In this document: positions 1-6,027 of the stretch, in pieces | Numbering within the stretch: the first letter of the stretch is position 1 | Layout of the letters: every line of letters begins with the position of its first letter | Assembly: GCA_002504495.1 (NCBI GenBank) | Contig: DATC01000139.1 | Span: forward strand, 1-7,354 | From: Methanomassiliicoccaceae archaeon UBA537 | Lineage (GTDB): Archaea > Thermoplasmatota > Thermoplasmata > Methanomassiliicoccales > Methanomethylophilaceae | Length of the DNA stretch: 7,354 nt | Direction: 5' to 3' | Made by a program: the position numbers and the translations under genes | Notes under the pieces: generated by a model | What the model was told of the DNA's origin: nothing | The model's input: the letters and a program-made list of their open reading frames with translations, nothing else | The model's database searches: none

Positions 1-1
1 C

Positions 2-805
2 CTGTACCTATGCCCCGATCTTCCGGAGCGCTACATCGAAGGATCCCATACCGTCTATACGGACGCCCTCACGGCCGCGACGAGGGCGGTGGACGACGTC
101 CTTAGGAAGGACGAGGGCGTGAGGCTCATGGATCTGGTCGACAAGGCCGATCCTTTCCTGTTCAGGAAGACCCTTTATTCCGGCCTCTGGCATCCTTCCC
201 CTCCGTCCTTCGATTCCTATGTCAGCTTCTTCAGGGAGTCGCGCCGCGCATCGGAGATGCTCGACTGCACAGTCCGCACAGCGGTGTGCATGATAAACCG
301 CCGTCTGGGCAGACAGGGGCCCAAGATACCCCAGAGGTTCGAAAGGCGTTTCGTGGATGCGATCTCGAAGGCGGTGTCGGGCGTGTTCGACGATATGGAC
401 AGGAGAAGGAGGCGCGAGGACATGCTGCGCGAGGTCTCCAAGCTGAGCCTCGACCGCGATGCGGTCCGTACGGCAGAGGACGACCTGGATGCCGTGACCG
501 GCATGATGGCATCCGACGATCCCGGGGATGTCGAGGAGAATGCTGCTCCCGCACCCGCGCCCCGTTCCGAGGACGGCGACCCGTGGGTCCTGTTCTCCGC
601 ATCCCTGACCGATATCGAGAGGGGGTACCTGTCATCCGTCCTCCGCGGCGGATCCGAGGCCTTCCTTCGCGAGAGGAGGCTCCTGCGCACGTCCGTGGAG
701 GCCGCCGTCAATGAGAAATCGATGGATTCCGTGGGGGACGTCGTCGTAGAGGAAGGCACTGTATACGATGACTATATTGAGGACCTGAAGAAGGTGCTTC
801 TCTGA
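2..805 (+). CDS. sngA: TerB-C domain protein, Shango SngA-like (5' end missing)
   Basis: The reading frame is open from the first bases of the window, so the gene starts upstream; 267 C-terminal residues are visible. The GTG at 89 is only the first in-frame start-type codon inside the window and is unlikely to be the true start. Visible residues 1-160 are charged and mostly helical. A short acidic and Ala-Pro-rich linker follows (about 175-192). The last 75 residues fit the TerB-C pattern: a WVLF-type strand entry, a helix, then NEKSMDSVGD, VVEEG and a closing DDYIEDLKK helix. TerB-related domains are known from tellurite-resistance and phage-defence loci; the biochemical activity is not established. 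The stop TGA overlaps a possible CTG start of the next gene, which indicates translational coupling. The assignment to SngA rests on the TerB-C tail plus the two following genes. Without the N-terminus I cannot say whether a TerB core or TerB-N domain is present. Confidence 0.78.
   Translation: MYLCPDLPERYIEGSHTVYTDALTAATRAVDDVLRKDEGVRLMDLVDKADPFLFRKTLYSGLWHPSPPSFDSYVSFFRESRRASEMLDCTVRTAVCMINRRLGRQGPKIPQRFERRFVDAISKAVSGVFDDMDRRRRREDMLREVSKLSLDRDAVRTAEDDLDAVTGMMASDDPGDVEENAAPAPAPRSEDGDPWVLFSASLTDIERGYLSSVLRGGSEAFLRERRLLRTSVEAAVNEKSMDSVGDVVVEEGTVYDDYIEDLKKVLL
791..804 (+). promoter_or_regulatory. Shine-Dalgarno-like site and possible CTG start for the ATPase gene
   Basis: AAGGTG (791-796) stands five bases before a CTG at 802. 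That CTG overlaps the TGA stop of the TerB gene as CTGA, mirroring the ATGA overlap at the next junction. The frame from CTG reads TAIPKRTLSTLMNALSSGVVP. It includes residues (KRTLSTL) that look like the first half of the N-terminal helix preceding the GxVPRxGL motif of BrxD-type ATPases. The later TTG (835) and ATG (838) have no recognisable ribosome binding site and would cut that helix. CTG initiation is an inference. Confidence 0.45.
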
Positions 806-837
806 CGGCCATACCCAAGCGCACGCTATCCACATTG

Positions 838-2067
838 ATGAACGCCCTGTCGTCCGGCGTTGTTCCCCGCAGAGGATTGGAGTACATCGCCGTGGGCAGG
901 AGGAAGGAGACCGAGACGTTCGTCAACGATCTCGACGAGACCGAGCAGGGAGGCGGAGCGTTCCGTTTCATATCCGGCCGCTACGGCAACGGGAAGAGCT
1001 TCATGATACAGATGATCCGCAACTACGCCATGGACAGGGGCTTCGCCGTCATGGATGCGGATCTTGCGATAAACAGGAGGCTCACAGGCAGCAAGGGCGA
1101 GGGGCTGAACACCTACCGTGAGCTTATCAGGAATCTCGCCGTCAAGGCCCGCCCGGACGGGGGCGCCCTGGAGCTCATCCTCCAGAACTGGTTGGAGCCC
1201 ATCATATCCTCCTGCGGAGGAGACAGGAAGGCCGCGGCCGTCGGGATCCGTTCGCTGACGTCCTCCATGTCGGGAATGATGTACTATCAGGACTTTGTCG
1301 CCGTGCTGTCCTCCTATGCCGTCGACACGGCGGAAGGACGCGAGGCCTGCAGCGCCCTCAGATGGTTCAGGGGGGAGTACGACCGCAAGACGGATGCGCG
1401 CGCCGATCTGGGAGTGTCCATGATCCCGGGGGATTCCAACTGGTACGAGCTGGTCAAGCTGTGGGCGGAGCTGTCGGTCTGCGCCGGATACAAGGGCATG
1501 ATCGTGTTCCTGGACGAGGCCGTCGTCCTCTACAAGCTCCAGAACCGCGCATCCAGGAGCAACAACTACGAGCGTCTGCTGACCATGTTCAACGACATCA
1601 TGCAGGGGAAGTCCTCCCATCTGTCGATGTACATCTGCGGCACCCCGGAGTTCATAACGGATCCGGACCGCGGGCTGTACAGCTACGAGGCCCTCAGATC
1701 GAGGCTCGTGTCCGGAAGGTTCGAGAACGGCTACGACAACTATCTGGGTCCGGTCATCAACCTCCGGCCCCTCACCATGGAGGAGGTGTTCGTCCTCCTC
1801 AGGACCCTCCGCGACATGCACGAGCAGCGCTACTCGTGGGAGTCCGGTCTGGGGGACGACGAGCTCGAGACCTACCTCCGCACCGTCACCGCCACCATCG
1901 GAGGGAAGGACATGGTCACCCCGAGGGAGATCACCAGGGACTTCATCAGCCTCCTGGACACCATGCATCAGAATCCCGACGCCCGCTTCGCCGATATGAT
2001 CGACGGACGCGTCGTCAAGGCCGACCGCGATCCCGACAGCGATCTGATAGACGATCTCGAGATATGA
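838..2067 (+). CDS. sngB: BrxC/BrxD-type P-loop ATPase, Shango SngB-like
   Basis: Coordinates use the first ATG (409 aa), but translation probably begins at CTG 802 (421 aa) or at TTG 835. The N-terminus carries SSGVVPRRGLEYIAVGR, a motif typical of the BREX BrxC/BrxD (DUF2791) ATPase family, followed by Walker A GRYGNGKS at residues 47-54. Walker B is IVFLDEA at 222-228 with D226 and E227. A sensor-like strand CGTPEF lies at 267-272, followed by an Arg-rich SRLVSGRF segment. An AAA+-like ATPase coupled to the following helicase is the likely role; substrate and partner contacts are not visible. No membrane segment is present. It is cytoplasmic and the middle gene of the TerB-ATPase-helicase operon, overlapping the helicase start by four bases (ATGA). 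BrxD of BREX type 2 is the closest alternative name, but PglX, PglZ and BrxC are absent nearby. Family assignment is firm; the Shango label depends on gene order. Confidence 0.85.
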   Translation: MNALSSGVVPRRGLEYIAVGRRKETETFVNDLDETEQGGGAFRFISGRYGNGKSFMIQMIRNYAMDRGFAVMDADLAINRRLTGSKGEGLNTYRELIRNLAVKARPDGGALELILQNWLEPIISSCGGDRKAAAVGIRSLTSSMSGMMYYQDFVAVLSSYAVDTAEGREACSALRWFRGEYDRKTDARADLGVSMIPGDSNWYELVKLWAELSVCAGYKGMIVFLDEAVVLYKLQNRASRSNNYERLLTMFNDIMQGKSSHLSMYICGTPEFITDPDRGLYSYEALRSRLVSGRFENGYDNYLGPVINLRPLTMEEVFVLLRTLRDMHEQRYSWESGLGDDELETYLRTVTATIGGKDMVTPREITRDFISLLDTMHQNPDARFADMIDGRVVKADRDPDSDLIDDLEI

Positions 2068-5000
2068 CGGACTACTTCCGCAGGATGCCGTCGTTCCTGC
2101 AGGAGAGGATCCATTCCGAGGGGTGGAGCTCGTGGAGGGACGTCCAGGAGAGGTCCTTCGAGGTGCTGTTCGATACCGATGCGCATCTGCTGATATCTGC
2201 GGGCACCTCTTCGGGCAAGACGGAGGCGGCCATGCTCCCCGTCATCACCATGCTCAGCGAGGATCCGCCGATAGGCATCGGCGCGCTGTACATCGGTCCA
2301 ACCAAGGCCCTGATCGACGACCAGTTCGTCAGGATAGACAGGTTCCTCAGGGATTCACGCATCCCAGTCACCGGATGGCATGGGGACATCCAGCAGACGT
2401 CCAAGGACCGCATGAGGGAGCACCCGGAGGGCATACTCCAGATAACCCCCGAATCGCTCCAGGGCGTGGTCTGCGGAGGGTACGGTCTGCTGAGGAGGAT
2501 GTTCTCGGATCTCCGTTTCGTGGTGATAGACGAGGTCCATGCGTTCATGGGCTCCGACAGAGGGCTCCAGCTCCTGTGCGAACTGGACATGATAGAGAGG
2601 ATCGCCGGATGCTCTCCCAGGAGGATCGGCCTCTCCGCCACTCTGTCGGATCTTCCGGCGGCGAAGGAATGGCTCGGCGCAGGCGCGTCGAGGGATGTGA
2701 TCGCCGTATCATCTCCTGGAGATGCCTCCGGAAGGGTCGGGATCAAGCATTTCACGATTCCGTCGGACAAGGACGACAGGAAGCGCGCTCTGCTGGCGTT
2801 CTATACCGAGCTGTTCAGGCTGACCGACTCCTATTCGTGCATAGTGTTCACCAACAGCAGGAGCTCGGCCGAGAAGACGACCAGGTCGCTGTCCAAGGTA
2901 TCCGAGGCCAAGGGTTCGCAGAATCCCGTGAAGATCCATCACGGCTCCATCTCGGGCACCCTGCGCAGGGAGGCGGAGGCCGATCTCAAGGGGGACAGGA
3001 GGTCCACCGTGGTGGCGACGTCCACTCTGGAGCTCGGCGTCGACGTGGGCGGTCTGGACCGTGTCGTTCAGATAGGCGCCCCCTATGCATGCTCCTCCAT
3101 GCTCCAGAGGATGGGCAGGACCGGCCGCCGGGGCGGAAGGAGGGAGATGATCGTGATGTGCCTGGAGGACCTCTCGGCATGGACCCCCTCTCCTCCTGGA
3201 GTGTCCCTGGATCTCGTCAGGGCGGTGGCCGTGGCGGATCTCGCAGTCGGGCGCGGATGGTCGGAGCCCATACGGCCCGATCCGCTTCCGTTCGGTCTTC
3301 TCTATCATCAGATCCTGGCGTATCTGAAGGGTTCCGACCATGACGTCTCCTGGACGGAGCTGAAGGAGGCGATGCTGTCGATGTGGGCCTTCAGGAACGT
3401 ATCGTCCGACGAGATCGCAGAGATCGCGAGGCACATGCTCAGGGAGCATCACCTGCAGCGCATGGAGGACGGCTCCCTGGTCATCGGGCTGAAGGCCGAG
3501 CCCATAGCCAACGGAAGAGGGTTCGCCGCGGTCTTCGAGACGGTGGCGGAGACGGAGATCCGCGCCGGAGGAACGGTCATAGGCACGGTGCAGAAGACCC
3601 CGAAGGTCGGAGCGGCGATCTCCCTCGCAGGGAAGACGTGGCGCATAACCAAGGTCGGCGACGGATGGGCGGAGGCCAAGGAGACCTCCGAAAGCGCTCC
3701 GGAGGCGAGATGGGAGTCCTCTCCTCCGCAGGTGGACGGTGCGGTGGCGTCGCGCATGAGGGAGATACTCCAATCGGACGAGGACTTCCCCTGGCTGGAC
3801 TCGTCCGCTCGTATGAGGTTGAAGGAATCCAGGGAGGCGTTCAGGACCGAAGGCTACGACGGTGCGATGGAGGTCTCGGGAGGATACGTCCTGTTCCCGT
3901 GGATGGGCACCAGGGACTTCGAGGGGCTCCTGCGCCTTCTGAACGCGATGGAGGAGGTAGAGGTCCTGATGTCCGCATCTCCTGTATGGATAAGGATATC
4001 CACGGCTTTGGAATGGAGGGCGGTGGAGCAGCGCCTCAAGGCTCTTGCCAGAAGGGAGGAGCCGGAGGAGCTGGTGCTGATGGAGGACGTGGAGTCCATG
4101 GGGAAGTACGAGCGCTACGTTCCCGAGGGCCTCCGCGCCAGGGAGTTCGCGGCGTCCAGGCTGGGATTCGATTTCCTGTCCGATAAGCGTCTAATCCGAT
4201 ATCGGCATCCTCGGCTCGAGCCGTATGTTCGCGGTCGAAATCCATGCTCGATGCTTCAGGTCTCCGCACTATGTGGCATTCTCAGATTCCGTTCGGAGGA
4301 ATGGCGGATGTTGCACGCGGATCCGCATCCGGTGCGACGGTACGGCCCGGATCCAGGAAAAGTCATGTTTTATACTCCGGACCTTCACATGGAGTCTATG
4401 AACGGGATGCGGTCGGATGATGATCTTTCGATGCGGGTCCTTGATGAGATAGGCCGTGGCGAATCCCATAACGTCGAGTTCAAGTCCGATCTCCCCAGCG
4501 ACGATAGGAGATACCTCAAGACCGTCGTCGCTTTCAGCAACGGTGCGGGAGGTCGCATATTCTTCGGCGTCGGAGACGACATATCCATCATCGGCATCCC
4601 TGACGACATCCTCTTCAAGACCATGGATTCCATAGCGGATTCCATCTCGGCATCATGCAGGCCCATGGTTTCACCTGACTTCTTCAACGTGACCGTCGAT
4701 GATAGGATCATAATAGTCGTCGATGTTAGGCCGGGCAGAGATACTCCTTACTTCATAGAATCGGAGGGCAGGTCCCGTGGGACGTATGTCCGTGTGGCCG
4801 GCATCTTCAAACTCGCCGACCAGGATATTCTGAAGTCATTGGAGATCCGTGGTTCCAGGGAATCATTCGACAGATTGGACTGTCCCTCCGTCGATGTGGA
4901 TCGCGACACGCTTTCGAGACTATGTCGTCGTCTTTCGGGATACCGCCTCGATATCTCTCCCGTGAAGCTCGAGAACATGCGGGTCATATCCCCGAGTCTT

Positions 5001-5468
5001 CGCGGATACATGGCGACGAATGCATATGCTCTTCTGACAACCAATCCCTTTCCTCATGCCCGCATACAATGCGCATGCTTCAGGGATGCCGAGGGTCTGG
5101 TTTTCGCGGACAGTGCCGATTTCGAAGACGACACCGTTTCTCAAGTAGAGGGCGCCTACGGGTTCGTCCTCAGGCATCTGACGATGTCATCCGAGATATC
5201 CGGGCTCGTCAGGAAGGATGTGTACGAGATACCGGAGGCAGCGATCAGAGAGGCTATCGTCAATGCCGCTGTCCATCGCGACTATTCGATGCAGACCCGT
5301 TCCATATTCGTCCGCGTTTTCGAGGATCGTGTAGAGATCGAGTCTCCGGGACTGCTGCTCATCGATCTATCTGAGATCGGCACCGAACGTTCCGAGATCA
5401 GGAATCAGGCTATCGCGTCGGTCTTCAAAGCGATGGGCTTCATAGAGATATGGCAAGGGCACCCATAG
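2064..5468 (+). CDS. sngC: DEVH superfamily 2 helicase, Shango SngC-like, frame open into an AlbA_2 domain
   Basis: The start is the ATG of the ATGA overlap with the ATPase gene; the same frame is open further upstream but only as a shadow. Helicase motifs in order: AGTSSGKT (Walker A, residues 46-53), GPTKAL (Ia, 78-83), TPESL (128-132), DEVH (II, 156-159), LSATL (III, 190-194), VFTNSR (IV, near 260), ATSTLELGVD (V, 318-327) and QRMGRTGRR (VI, 348-356). A long C-terminal region follows, as in Lhr/BrxHI-like helicases, closing with KYERYVPEGLRAREFAASRLGFD near residue 702. The fold should end within some 15 residues of that point, giving about 710 aa. Instead the frame continues through a non-coding-looking linker (residues about 708-778) into AlbA_2 and HATPase_c_4 domains, and stops at 5468 in a frameshift. 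ATP-driven DNA translocation or unwinding is the family activity. A true fusion is possible; loss of the helicase stop codon (for example CGA at 4197 from TGA) is simpler. Confidence 0.85.
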   Translation: MTDYFRRMPSFLQERIHSEGWSSWRDVQERSFEVLFDTDAHLLISAGTSSGKTEAAMLPVITMLSEDPPIGIGALYIGPTKALIDDQFVRIDRFLRDSRIPVTGWHGDIQQTSKDRMREHPEGILQITPESLQGVVCGGYGLLRRMFSDLRFVVIDEVHAFMGSDRGLQLLCELDMIERIAGCSPRRIGLSATLSDLPAAKEWLGAGASRDVIAVSSPGDASGRVGIKHFTIPSDKDDRKRALLAFYTELFRLTDSYSCIVFTNSRSSAEKTTRSLSKVSEAKGSQNPVKIHHGSISGTLRREAEADLKGDRRSTVVATSTLELGVDVGGLDRVVQIGAPYACSSMLQRMGRTGRRGGRREMIVMCLEDLSAWTPSPPGVSLDLVRAVAVADLAVGRGWSEPIRPDPLPFGLLYHQILAYLKGSDHDVSWTELKEAMLSMWAFRNVSSDEIAEIARHMLREHHLQRMEDGSLVIGLKAEPIANGRGFAAVFETVAETEIRAGGTVIGTVQKTPKVGAAISLAGKTWRITKVGDGWAEAKETSESAPEARWESSPPQVDGAVASRMREILQSDEDFPWLDSSARMRLKESREAFRTEGYDGAMEVSGGYVLFPWMGTRDFEGLLRLLNAMEEVEVLMSASPVWIRISTALEWRAVEQRLKALARREEPEELVLMEDVESMGKYERYVPEGLRAREFAASRLGFDFLSDKRLIRYRHPRLEPYVRGRNPCSMLQVSALCGILRFRSEEWRMLHADPHPVRRYGPDPGKVMFYTPDLHMESMNGMRSDDDLSMRVLDEIGRGESHNVEFKSDLPSDDRRYLKTVVAFSNGAGGRIFFGVGDDISIIGIPDDILFKTMDSIADSISASCRPMVSPDFFNVTVDDRIIIVVDVRPGRDTPYFIESEGRSRGTYVRVAGIFKLADQDILKSLEIRGSRESFDRLDCPSVDVDRDTLSRLCRRLSGYRLDISPVKLENMRVISPSLRGYMATNAYALLTTNPFPHARIQCACFRDAEGLVFADSADFEDDTVSQVEGAYGFVLRHLTMSSEISGLVRKDVYEIPEAAIREAIVNAAVHRDYSMQTRSIFVRVFEDRVEIESPGLLLIDLSEIGTERSEIRNQAIASVFKAMGFIEIWQGHP
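4185..4397 (+). other. Linker between helicase and AlbA_2 gene, probably former intergenic DNA
   Basis: This stretch stays open in the helicase frame but does not read like protein. Its translation is rich in Arg, Pro, His, Cys and Tyr, has no recognisable domain, and uses CGA, CGG and CTA codons that are uncommon in the helicase. It contains the perfect palindromes CCGATATCGG (4196-4205), CGGCTCGAGCCG (4212-4223) and GCGGATCCGC (4317-4326), plus a TATA-like box near its end. I read it as the old intergenic spacer joined to the helicase frame by loss of a stop codon. A real disordered linker cannot be excluded. Confidence 0.55.
4368..4376 (+). promoter_or_regulatory. TATA-like box for the AlbA_2 gene
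   Basis: TTTTATACT resembles an archaeal TATA box and stands in otherwise GC-rich sequence. Transcription about 25 bases downstream would start near 4396-4398, exactly at the ATG at 4398. This implies a leaderless or nearly leaderless message. An A-rich GGAAAA at 4357-4362 lies upstream but is not a clean BRE. This supports the AlbA_2 gene once being its own unit. Confidence 0.4.
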
Positions 5469-5775
5469 GATGATCGAGCTTTGCGAGGAGCAGGGTTGCA
5501 GGTCGCCTGTTTTCAAGGAGAAGGGGGAGTTCTTCAATGTCGTCTTCTATAGACCGATGCAGACTCGCCATGCTCCGGATGGGGATGATGCGATCATCAT
5601 CGAGTGCATTCGCGAGAATCCCTCTATCACACAGTCTCGGATAGCTCAGGTCACCGGCATCTCCGAGTCGATGGTGAAGAAGATCATGGCGAGGCTCAGG
5701 GATAACGGCACCATATCGTGGTCCGGATCCAGGAAAACGGGTGTTTGGATCGTCAACGATCCGAATAACGGGTGA
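4398..5775 (+). pseudogene. AlbA_2 (Schlafen-type) / HATPase_c_4 / winged-helix protein, frameshifted near 5451
   Basis: This is a putative transcriptional regulator or ATP-binding protein of the COG2865 type, about 460 aa if repaired. From ATG 4398, residues 17-130 carry the AlbA_2 pattern: EIGRGESHNVEFK at 17-29 and the glycine-rich AFSNGAGGRIFFGVGDD. The ATPase-like N-box EAIREAIVNAAVHRDYS follows at 281-297 (N289), and the frame ends after MGFIEIW (W352). The next family residues, GKGTHRMIELCEEQG, lie in the next frame from 5452. The net change is one extra or two missing bases around TGG at 5451-5453; TGGGGC shortened to TGGC would restore IEIWGKG. The tail ends in a winged helix. Other possible starts are ATG 4389, 4407 and 4431; GGAG at 4391 precedes 4398. 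GC at third positions is visibly lower than in the helicase, suggesting a different origin. Sequencing error is an alternative to real decay. Confidence 0.75.
5470..5775 (+). CDS. C-terminal winged-helix fragment of the AlbA_2 protein, downstream of the frameshift
   Basis: These 101 residues begin at an internal Met of the parent protein (RMIELCEEQG) and overlap no other gene. They contain the EFFNVVFYR strand that usually closes the HATPase_c_4 region. A winged helix-turn-helix follows (about residues 38-97: ITQSRIAQVTGISESMVKKI recognition region, then RLRDNGTISWSGS). An independent small DNA-binding protein from ATG 5470 could be made, but no ribosome binding site is evident. It is best read as the displaced tail of the preceding gene. 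The stop TGA is followed at once by the first 11-bp TTTATAGTTAC repeat. Confidence 0.6.
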   Translation: MIELCEEQGCRSPVFKEKGEFFNVVFYRPMQTRHAPDGDDAIIIECIRENPSITQSRIAQVTGISESMVKKIMARLRDNGTISWSGSRKTGVWIVNDPNNG

Positions 5776-5796
5776 TTTATAGTTACTCGATGCGGT
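5776..5796. repeat. First 11-bp repeat copy and left target duplication
   Basis: TTTATAGTTAC (5776-5786) directly follows the AlbA_2 stop codon and matches the copies beyond the insertion sequence. CGATGCGGT (5788-5796) is the left copy of the 9-bp duplication that flanks the element. Removing the element rejoins this stretch with 7293 onward and recreates a TTTCTAGTTAT copy. Confidence 0.75.
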
Positions 5797-5813
5797 TACA
5801 GAGTTCGATAATT
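5797..5813 (+). repeat. Left terminal inverted repeat of the insertion sequence
   Basis: TACAGAGTTCGATAATT pairs with 7267-7283 with a single T/C difference at position 13. Weaker similarity continues inward for about nine bases. Confidence 0.85.
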
Positions 5814-5852
5814 CATCAAGCGTGGAATCAGGTTCAGGTAGCAATCCGTTGC

Positions 5853-6026
5853 TCATGCCACGACGATTCCGTTGCCCGTGGTTCCCATGATGCGAGCTCT
5901 TGTCTCCTTGTACATGTTGTGGAAGTCTATTCTGCACATCACCTGGCGAATCATGCCTATTAGACTCCGGGCAGTCACGACTTCTGGAAACAGGCGCTTG
6001 AAGTCGCTGAATCCGCATTCGCACTT
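5853..6026 (-). pseudogene. C-terminal tail of the transposase beyond the UAG codon
   Basis: This stretch continues the transposase frame for 57 residues to TGA. It begins KCECGFSDFKRLFPE, the expected IS5 segment with catalytic E320 and the SxFKR motif. It goes on with VTARSLIGMIRQVMCRIDFHNMYK, resembling the family's closing helices. Conservation of this tail and the lack of further stops or frameshifts suggest either very recent loss or continued translation through UAG. Confidence 0.75.
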
Positions 6027-6027
6027 C
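6000..6027 (-). other. Imperfect hairpin beginning at the UAG codon in the transposase mRNA
   Basis: In the message, GAAGU (its first G being the last base of UAG), GC and GAAU can pair with AUUC, GC and ACUUC. This closes a GCGG loop with two single-base bulges, 11 pairs in all. Its position is comparable in general terms with the PYLIS-type stem-loops described after UAG in methylamine methyltransferase genes, though closer to the codon. It lies in coding sequence and may be chance. Confidence 0.35.

Noticed and set aside
826..1968. 380-codon open frame on the - strand opposite the ATPase gene
   Set aside because: Its translation is low in structure and rich in Gly, Val, His and Pro. The + strand frame has Walker motifs and a clear family match, so this is an antisense shadow in GC-rich DNA.
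1362..2063. Upstream extension of the helicase frame to a GTG at 1362
   Set aside because: It overlaps the whole second half of the ATPase gene and reads as Arg/Gly/His-rich nonsense; the ATG at 2064 in the ATGA overlap fits the family start.
2123..3343. 406-codon + frame inside the helicase
   Set aside because: It is very Arg/Gly-rich with no domain, and overlaps the helicase motifs in another frame; a shadow.
2709..3773. 354-codon - strand frame opposite the helicase
   Set aside because: Arg/His/Pro/Gly-rich translation without motifs; antisense shadow of the helicase.
2..4184. BREX type 2 locus
   Set aside because: The ATPase and helicase are BrxD/BrxHI relatives, but no PglX methyltransferase, PglZ or BrxC is visible and a TerB protein leads the operon. 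Genes beyond the left edge could change this.
4188..4250. tRNA-like strings (GTCTAATCC and GGTCGAAATCC) after the helicase
   Set aside because: The spacing between the would-be anticodon and T-loop is far too long and no acceptor or T stem pairs; not a tRNA gene or fragment I can support.
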